In this document: in pieces, positions 62,862-64,000 of the stretch
Layout of the letters: each line of letters begins with the position of its first letter
Position numbering within the stretch: position 1 is the first letter of the stretch
Program-made: the position numbers and the translations under genes
Notes under the pieces: model-generated
Told to the model about the DNA's origin: nothing
The model's database searches: none
What the model saw: the letters and a program-made list of their open reading frames with translations, nothing else
NCBI GenBank assembly: GCA_030247675.1
Contig: JAOTRX010000002.1
Location: forward strand, 682,001-746,000
Direction of reading: 5' to 3'
DNA length: 64,000 nucleotides
Origin: Desulforhopalus sp.
GTDB lineage: Bacteria; Desulfobacterota; Desulfobulbia; Desulfobulbales; Desulfocapsaceae

Positions 62862-62939
62862 ATTGTGTAAGGCAGGCTGTGTGATTCGGAGGTAGTGAAT
62901 GGCTGGGAATTGAGATGATGGTATTTGTGGTACTGTTTG

Positions 62940-63131
62940 CTATTTTGCCTTGTTTCGGGCAGTTTCTGATGCAGAATCCTTGGCCGATAACCAGGAAATG
63001 CCGACAACGCCCAGCAAGATCACCGGAATTGCAATAGCCGCAGTTAAACCGTCGCTCAGGTCCAAACTCTTTATAAGCGAAAGCGCCCCGACAACACAGC
63101 CGAGGCAGGCAAGCATGCTGAAATAGTACAT
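62940..63131 (-). CDS. Small two-helix membrane protein
   Basis: A 63-residue protein with two hydrophobic helices (about 5-20 and 31-48) and a charged C-terminus (SASETARNKAK). I do not recognise a family. AAGGAGAGAAC sits six bases before the ATG, which supports real translation. About 180 bp upstream on the same strand lies a TTGACA-type promoter with AGTGATC palindromes, suggesting regulation by a TetR-type repressor. The terminator at 62824-62861 ends its transcript. Confidence 0.65.
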   Translation of the reverse strand: MYYFSMLACLGCVVGALSLIKSLDLSDGLTAAIAIPVILLGVVGISWLSAKDSASETARNKAK

Positions 63132-63496
63132 AGTTCTCTCCTTATCTTCTTCGCTGGGTGTACGTGCCCTTATTCTACCGGATATTTGTTAGACTTATTT
63201 GGTTTCAGGTTGCACCGCGCAACAGTGTTAAAAAGCAATTTATATGTATTTAAAAATATTAAATTATTTCTAATTACTAACTGACATATCCTTGTGCTAT
63301 GTTGGTGAGTGATCACTTCAAAAATAGTAAACGATCACTAACATGTCAACTCAAAAATTTTGAAGATGGAGAATGGCATGCCGTTTAATGCGTGGCTGGG
63401 GCTCAGAGAAAACTATCGATACAATCGAAGATGCGGAAGAGGCAGTGCGTGGCGCCGAAAATTTATGGTTTATTCAGCGTTGTTCGGTGGGTGCAG
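63132..63496. other. Control region between the TetR gene and the small membrane protein
   Basis: An AT-rich 365-bp gap. It holds the candidate promoter/operators at 63308-63349. A 55-codon plus-strand frame from ATG 63366 has no plausible composition and was left out. No RNA gene is seen. Confidence 0.45.
63308..63349 (-). promoter_or_regulatory. Candidate promoter with AGTGATC operator palindromes
   Basis: On the minus strand, TTGACA (63344-63349) is followed after 14-16 bp by TACTAT-like sequence. The palindrome AGTGATCACT (63308-63317) and the half-related GATCACT (63333-63339; AGTGATC on the minus strand) flank that -10. This is the usual layout for a TetR-family operator. It faces the small membrane protein gene. 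Confidence 0.45.
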
Positions 63497-64000
63497 TTAC
63501 CGGGGGGCTACGGCTTCGCGGTAAACCTGCCAGAGGGCGGTGTATTTTTCAAGCAGCGGGAACTTGCCCTCGCTCAGGGACCAAATGCTTACTAAGCCTT
63601 GGATGACACCGAAGAGCAAGGTTGCCGAGGCATCAAGGTCTATATCCGGGCGGACAGCGCCGTCACGGACACCATCGGTGAGGAGTTCTTTCAAGCGGGA
63701 GATGTATTTGTCAATCATTAGCGAGGCTTGTTTGTTCAGCTTTTTATCGCCGAGACTGATAATCTCGGCGATAACCTGAAATGAGATTCCTTTACGCCTA
63801 CTGATCATGGAAAAGTGAGTCCCTATAACTTTCTCTATGATTTCAAGGGTTATCGGCTCGTTGGCCACGGCCTGTGAAGAGATGTCCGTCAGGAGCACTT
63901 CCTCGATATGGGTGAGCAGAAAAGAAATGATGCTTTTTTTACTCTTGAAATGCCGATAGATGGCTGCTTCAGAAATGCCGACCTCCGCTGCTATCCTTCT
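63497..64000 (-). CDS. TetR/AcrR family regulator, C-terminal part (cut by window edge)
   Basis: The frame is open from the window edge to the TAA at 63497, giving 167 residues without the N-terminus. It starts inside the DNA-binding domain: RRIAAEVGISEAAIYRHFKS followed by KKSIISFLL, the recognition helix of TetR/AcrR proteins. The remaining part is an all-helical ligand-binding domain with no recognisable specificity (IDKYISRLKELLTDGVRDGA; LLFGVIQGLVSIWSL). It may bind the AGTGATC palindromes about 150-190 bp downstream of its stop. The real start lies beyond the window. Confidence 0.88.
   Translation of the reverse strand, partial: RRIAAEVGISEAAIYRHFKSKKSIISFLLTHIEEVLLTDISSQAVANEPITLEIIEKVIGTHFSMISRRKGISFQVIAEIISLGDKKLNKQASLMIDKYISRLKELLTDGVRDGAVRPDIDLDASATLLFGVIQGLVSIWSLSEGKFPLLEKYTALWQVYREAVAPR

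Noticed and set aside
63366..63533. Plus-strand frame (55 codons) after the AGTGATC palindromes
   Set aside because: Arg-rich product without family resemblance, antisense to the end of the TetR gene; better explained as leader DNA.

Overview
The window is a G+C-rich bacterial chromosome segment. It most resembles a dissimilatory anaerobe of the Desulfobulbales/Desulfobacterota (sulfate-reducer relatives). This is inferred from a periplasmic nitrate reductase wired to multihaem cytochromes and an NrfC/NrfD-type quinone module, an HcpR/DNR-type operator, a PocR-type sensor kinase, pyruvate phosphate dikinase with an acetyl-CoA transferase-GNAT fusion, and many PAS/Cache kinases. No 16S rRNA or other species marker is present, so the assignment is tentative. 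There is no CRISPR array, complete insertion sequence, plasmid gene or replication origin.

Layout. 1-157: N-terminus of an ABC exporter (minus strand). 463-1260: TauE/SafE permease. 1542-7668: six-gene nitrate-reductase operon, napD-napA-tetrahaem NapB-like-tetrahaem c-type cytochrome-Tat FeS protein-NrfD, behind a perfect TTGAC-N4-GTCAA palindrome. 8163-9831: H-NS-like protein and an orphan Cache sensor. 10210-13701: Kup and an MFS carrier. 14051-18752: ppdK convergent with an acetyl-CoA hydrolase/transferase-GNAT fusion. 18989-23651: two PotD-like proteins and a hybrid kinase with no permease. 23797-26146: RsgA and a MerR-methyltransferase fusion. 26436-27203: sugar-phosphate isomerase-like protein.

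27204-32151 is an AT-richer accessory stretch. It holds a PEP-CTERM protein, REP-like debris, a small ORF running in frame through a TAG into a second ORF, a PIN-domain protein, an operon of two YbjQ proteins and an M48 protease, and a truncated XRE antitoxin. 32152-39964 is kdpABCDE on the minus strand, with a divergent 2Fe-2S ferredoxin. 40484-52544 holds a DMT carrier, a two-kinase operon, a UMF1-type MFS carrier, a CLC-type channel/antiporter with CBS and RCK_C domains, aroC and an EFR1-type flavodoxin/ferredoxin. 52701-53654 is a PflX-like radical SAM gene. It is followed by a low-GC two-gene island (lipoprotein plus 893-residue membrane protein), beyond which a second, diverged copy of the radical SAM gene's 3' end appears. 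57702-64000: DMT carrier, SthA-like flavoprotein, TIGR04282 glycosyltransferase, HDOD-GGDEF protein, tRNA-Ser(CGA), a small membrane protein and the C-terminal part of a TetR regulator.

A dispersed element of about 50-58 bp with a GAGCAG...CTGCTC stem occurs five times in both orientations, always between genes (12135, 13941, 26227, 32859, 62457). The strongest candidates for new biology are the radical SAM 3'-end island with its two-gene envelope module, the tandem-NapB/NrfCD nitrate reductase, the permease-less PotD-kinase operon, the YbjQ-YbjQ-M48 operon and the dispersed repeat.
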